DNA of 64,000 bases, taken from positions 46,824 to 110,823 of the forward strand of contig DBPW01000008.1 of the NCBI GenBank assembly GCA_002305015.1, written 5' to 3'. Source of the DNA: Bacteroidales bacterium UBA1410. GTDB taxonomy: Bacteria > Bacteroidota > Bacteroidia > Bacteroidales > Dysgonomonadaceae. Under the pieces are notes generated by a model that saw only the letters and a program-made list of their open reading frames with translations, was not told where the DNA came from and did no database searches. Below are positions 60,990-64,000 of the stretch, one piece after another (the first letter of the stretch is position 1; every line of letters begins with the position of its first letter). The position numbers were made by a program, and so were the translations under genes.

Positions 60990-61433
60990 TTATTCCGAAA
61001 TTACCTCAAAAGGAATTTCAACGGTAATCTCTTTATGGAGTTTCACTATTGCGGTGTAGTTACCAACTTCTTTTACCGGTCCTTTAATTACGATAATTTT
61101 CCGGTCAATTTCAAAACCTTTTTCTTTAAGAGCATCGGCAATTTGAATATTGGTAACCGAACCAAAAATTGTTCCGGTAGAACTGGTTTTTGCTCCAATC
61201 GTCAGAGATACATCGCGCATCTTATCGGCCATATCTTGAGCTTCTGCTTTAAGCTGCTCCAATTTGTGAGCACGCTGTTTTTTATTTTCTGCCAGCATTT
61301 TTTTTGCCGATTCAGTAGCAATATATGCTTTTCCTTGAGGAATAAGATAGTTGCGCGCATAGCCATCTTTCACATTCACAATATCGTCCTTATAGCCCAA
61401 ATTGGGTATATCTTCTTTTAATATTACTTCCAT
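60990..61433 (-). CDS. rplI: Ribosomal protein bL9
   Basis: 147 residues. MEVILKEDIPNLGYKDDIVNVKDGYARNYLIP is the N-terminal rRNA-binding domain. A connecting helix (EQLKAEAQDMADKM) and the C-terminal domain (TGTIFGSVTNIQIADALKEKG in two motifs) complete it. Third gene of the S6-S18-L9 operon. Confidence 0.97.
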   Translation of the reverse strand: MEVILKEDIPNLGYKDDIVNVKDGYARNYLIPQGKAYIATESAKKMLAENKKQRAHKLEQLKAEAQDMADKMRDVSLTIGAKTSSTGTIFGSVTNIQIADALKEKGFEIDRKIIVIKGPVKEVGNYTAIVKLHKEITVEIPFEVISE

Positions 61434-61450
61434 AATTGATTTTCTCCTTT

Positions 61451-61717
61451 TTATTTCATTAAATCGGTTACGTACGGAAGCAAAGCAATGTGACGCGCTC
61501 TTTTTACTGCTTGTGCAACTCGACGCTGAAATTTGAGTGATGTGCCCGTAATTCTGCGTGGCAATATTTTGCCTTGTTCATTTAAGAATTTTTTCAAGAA
61601 TTCGGGATCTTTGTAATCGATATATTTGATCCCGTTTTTTTTGAAACGGCAATATTTTTTCTTTTTTACATCCACAGCAAGTGGAGTTAAATATCTGATT
61701 TCCGATTGTTTAGCCAT
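61451..61717 (-). CDS. rpsR: Ribosomal protein bS18
   Basis: 88 residues. [25 protein letters not shown], then [19 protein letters not shown] and [13 protein letters not shown], the classic S18 ending. Partner of S6 on the 30S platform. Between rpsF (3 bases) and rplI (17 bases). Confidence 0.97.
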   Translation of the reverse strand: MAKQSEIRYLTPLAVDVKKKKYCRFKKNGIKYIDYKDPEFLKKFLNEQGKILPRRITGTSLKFQRRVAQAVKRARHIALLPYVTDLMK

Positions 61718-61720
61718 TTT

Positions 61721-62143
61721 TTAATTCTCCTCTTGTTCTTCGGTTTCAATTTCAATTTCTTCTTCGATTACAGGGGCTGCCTTTTTTGAAGCAGCTATGG
61801 TTTCCTGTTTCTTATGTAGTTTGTTGCTTCTCCTTTTCTCGGCATATTCCAAGGCAAATTTGTCTTGTTTAACCGTCAAGAAGCGAATCACACGTTCATC
61901 GCGACGGAAATTTACTTCTAGTTTTTCTATCGCAGACGGTTCGGCTTTAAACTCCAGAAAATGGTAAAATCCGGTTGTTTTCTTTTGTATGGGATATGCC
62001 AATTTGCGCAATCCCCAGTCTTCTTCATTAATAATTTCAGCTCCTAATTCCGTAAGGAGATTCTTGAATTTTTCAACCGCTTCCTTCATCTGCGCATCAG
62101 ACAAAACGGGAGTTAAAATGAAAACGGTTTCGTAATTGTTCAT
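61721..62143 (-). CDS. rpsF: Ribosomal protein bS6
   Basis: 140 residues. [45 protein letters not shown] and [14 protein letters not shown] are the S6 fold. The C-terminal tail is longer than usual and acidic ([14 protein letters not shown]). First gene of its operon with a near-ideal promoter. I see no clear S6:S18 autoregulatory leader. Confidence 0.96.
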   Translation of the reverse strand: MNNYETVFILTPVLSDAQMKEAVEKFKNLLTELGAEIINEEDWGLRKLAYPIQKKTTGFYHFLEFKAEPSAIEKLEVNFRRDERVIRFLTVKQDKFALEYAEKRRSNKLHKKQETIAASKKAAPVIEEEIEIETEEQEEN

Positions 62144-62193
62144 GCTAACTGTTTTTTATTAGTTCAAAAAAATTTATTTCAAAATTTAGGTTG

Positions 62194-62224
62194 CAAAGGT
62201 ATAACAATAATTCTTAAATTCAAA
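62194..62224 (-). promoter_or_regulatory. Promoter of the rpsF operon
   Basis: On the minus strand TTTG (62221-62224), a 19-base spacer and TACCTTTG (62194-62201) fit the Bacteroidetes consensus exactly. The leader is about 45 bases. Confidence 0.75.
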
Positions 62225-62283
62225 GGTTTGTGCAGATTAAATTGTTTTTGTGATTCCATTTATATCGGGTTTTCGTTGTATTT

Positions 62284-62913
62284 TTATTGTATACTCCATG
62301 TGAGAACATATGTCGGATAAACTTCATAGAAAATGTTGAATCGGTTTTTTTCGTTGGTCTTGGTCTCATATGCTGTTATAATACCTTTTTCAGCGGGAAT
62401 GAATTTGTCTAAATGGAGATGTTGCTTAAAGTCGATTTCATTGACATCCATAAGTTTGAATAGAGTCTCTTTTGCCGACCAATGGAGTAGCCGGTGAATC
62501 GATTTTTGAGATTCATCAATAAATTCGTCTTCAGAAATAAATTTTGAAGCGACTTTATGCACCCTTTCCGATATTTCTTCAATATCGATGCCGATTTTTT
62601 TAAACCTGTGAAGGAGTATTGCCGCGTATTTATTCGTATGAGAGATGCTTATATTATACGAATTATCCATAAGATAGGGTTTCCCGTCACTTTTGTGATA
62701 GACCATTTTTTCTTCGTTCAGCAAAATAGAAAGCATGAGCCTTACCGATAGCCACTCGATGATTCGTTTTTCGGATTTCATTTTTGTAATATGTTTTGCT
62801 GCTTTCTGCTGAAGGTTTTTGGGATATAATGCCAATAGCTCTTCTTTTGATTCTGTTATTTCCCAAATACCCAGAATGCAATTCTCATCGATATGCTGAT
62901 TTCTAATGAGCAT
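62284..62913 (-). CDS. 4'-phosphopantetheinyl transferase (Sfp-type)
   Basis: 209 residues. Transfers the CoA phosphopantetheine arm to carrier proteins. Motifs: KSDGKPYL, YNISISHTNKYAA, IGIDIEEISERVHKV (Mg-binding Asp and Glu) and LLHWSAKETLFKL. The length matches the Sfp class and not AcpS. Its start overlaps the 3' end of gldE by 11 bases, so the two are probably co-transcribed. Confidence 0.9.
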   Translation of the reverse strand: MLIRNQHIDENCILGIWEITESKEELLALYPKNLQQKAAKHITKMKSEKRIIEWLSVRLMLSILLNEEKMVYHKSDGKPYLMDNSYNISISHTNKYAAILLHRFKKIGIDIEEISERVHKVASKFISEDEFIDESQKSIHRLLHWSAKETLFKLMDVNEIDFKQHLHLDKFIPAEKGIITAYETKTNEKNRFNIFYEVYPTYVLTWSIQ

Positions 62914-64000
62914 CTTTACTTTCCTTTTTTGGGATTGGGATGAACCGTATTTTAAGAATTCGCCGTTTATTCATTTCTTCCACTTGAAATTTGTAATTCT
63001 TAAAAACAATCGTTTCTTTTCGTTTAGGAAAATCTCCTTTGATTTCCAAGAGAAGGCCGGCAAGGGTATCTGCTTCCTCTGTATAATTTATGAATTCAGC
63101 TGGGGATATGCCTGTGATTTTGAAGAAATCTTCTAAAGGCGTTTTCCCGTCAAAAATGTATGAACCATCGGGAGCTATGGTATAGAAAGGTTTATCTTCA
63201 TCGTATTCATCACTGATATTTCCAACAATTTCTTCCAGTATATCTTCGAGTGTAACAATACCGCTGGTACCGCCGTATTCGTCTACTACAATCGCAATGT
63301 GGTTTTTATTGGTGCGAAACTCTTCCAACAAATCATCAATCTGCTTGGTTTCCGGTACAAAATAGGCGGGTCTGATAAGCGATTGCCAATGAAAATCTTC
63401 CGGTTTGTTAAGATGGGGCAACAGGTCTTTTACATATAAAATGCCTTTAATATAGTCGGGATTTCCTTCATAAACCGGAATTCGCGAAAATCCCGCTTCG
63501 ATGATAAAATCGATAACTTTTTTGAAAGGTGTTGTTATGTCGATTGCTACCAAATCGGCACGCGAAACCAAAATATCGTTTACCGTTTTATCTTTGAATC
63601 GGATGATGCCTTTTAGCATGTCTTTTTCTTGTTTGTGTGTAGTTTCATCCGATGTGATTTCGAGCGCTTTGGAAAGTTCGTCCATCGAAATTTCGTGCTT
63701 TCGTTGAATTGTCGATTTATTGTAGATATTCGACTTGGCAAGTAAATGGGAAATAGGCCATAACGTGTCATTTACTGCTTGAATGAAAGATGCATACCGT
63801 TCAGAAAATTTTCTCGGGTTCGATGAAGCATAAAGTTTGGGCATGATCTCCACAAATAGGAGAATTATACCGGCGGCAATGGCCATTTCACCTACATAAT
63901 TCCATAAAGCAGGGTTAGCAAAATAGGGCAGTTTATTCAACAGATAGAGGGTAAGAACTAAAATAATTATGTTCAGGGAATTATAAGTAATAAGTATGGA
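62903..64000 (-). CDS. gldE: GldE-like CBS-domain membrane protein (CNNM/CorC family), 5' end missing
   Basis: Open to the right edge, so the N terminus is outside the window; a TTG at 63940 is an internal codon (20 further codons, including NIIILVLTLYLLNKLPYF, are visible upstream). It has the end of the DUF21 membrane domain (AIAAGIILLFVEIMPKLYA), two CBS domains (FIIEAGFSRIPVYEGN; DLLEEFRTNKNHIAIVVDEYGG) and a CorC/HlyC domain. Members include magnesium/cobalt efflux proteins and the Flavobacterium gliding protein GldE. Gliding itself is not implied; Bacteroidales often keep the gene with other functions. Confidence 0.9.
   Translation of the reverse strand, partial: SILITYNSLNIIILVLTLYLLNKLPYFANPALWNYVGEMAIAAGIILLFVEIMPKLYASSNPRKFSERYASFIQAVNDTLWPISHLLAKSNIYNKSTIQRKHEISMDELSKALEITSDETTHKQEKDMLKGIIRFKDKTVNDILVSRADLVAIDITTPFKKVIDFIIEAGFSRIPVYEGNPDYIKGILYVKDLLPHLNKPEDFHWQSLIRPAYFVPETKQIDDLLEEFRTNKNHIAIVVDEYGGTSGIVTLEDILEEIVGNISDEYDEDKPFYTIAPDGSYIFDGKTPLEDFFKITGISPAEFINYTEEADTLAGLLLEIKGDFPKRKETIVFKNYKFQVEEMNKRRILKIRFIPIPKKESKDAH

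Noticed and set aside
1..64000. CRISPR arrays, insertion sequences or prophage
   Set aside because: No regularly spaced repeats with unique spacers, transposase, integrase or phage structural genes were seen.

Overview
The window is chromosomal DNA from an anaerobic or fermentative member of the Bacteroidota, most likely order Bacteroidales. The evidence is: SusC/SusD outer-membrane pairs with an ECF sigma/FecR system; a GldE homologue; a long ispG with the central insert; a NusB with a long N-terminal extension; pta/ackA acetate fermentation; almost no Shine-Dalgarno sequences; and repeated promoter boxes of the Bacteroidetes type (TTTG, 19-20 bp, TAnnTTTG). Family or genus cannot be fixed from the sequence alone. 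No insertion sequence, prophage, rRNA or CRISPR array was seen.

Layout. 1-12.9 kb is housekeeping: a polyprenyl diphosphate synthase (cut by the left edge), polA, a YqaA-like membrane protein, a radical SAM protein, ychF, nadA, dus, a small secreted protein, and a leftward fabI / Sua5-YrdC / S41-peptidase group whose last gene carries a single-base frameshift. A metallo-beta-lactamase-fold protein and ispG follow. 14.9-15.1 kb is an intergenic region of inverted 11-bp tandem repeats, next to a CAU-anticodon tRNA.

15.6-22.1 kb is the most unusual region. A tightly packed leftward operon reads DsrE2-like, TusA, MvhD-like, two HdrA-like flavoproteins (QmoA/QmoB-like), a small winged-helix protein and a QmoC-like membrane subunit. 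A divergent Crp/Fnr regulator starts next to it, with a good Crp-type palindrome between them. There is no APS reductase, HdrB or dsrAB in view. I infer a quinone-linked Qmo/Hdr-type electron-transfer complex tied to sulfane-sulfur carriers; its substrate is unknown.

22.4-25.1 kb is a BtuF/BtuC/BtuD-type importer, followed by what looks like a decayed small gene and a LacI-family regulator. 26.7-40 kb is a polysaccharide utilisation locus: ECF sigma, FecR, STN-bearing SusC, SusD, a PKD-domain surface lipoprotein, a GH16 laminarinase-like enzyme, a GH5 enzyme and a GH3 beta-glucosidase. This predicts capture and breakdown of a beta-1,3- or mixed-linkage beta-glucan. 40-64 kb returns to housekeeping: argS, a large FAD/Fe-S/CCG oxidoreductase with an Ntn hydrolase, nusB-yajC-ybbR-coaE, rplY-pth-S4 protein, comB, kdsA-maf, aspartate kinase, mnmA-hflX, a pta / 3-hydroxyacyl-CoA-dehydrogenase-like / ackA group, rpsF-rpsR-rplI, a phosphopantetheinyl transferase and gldE (cut by the right edge).
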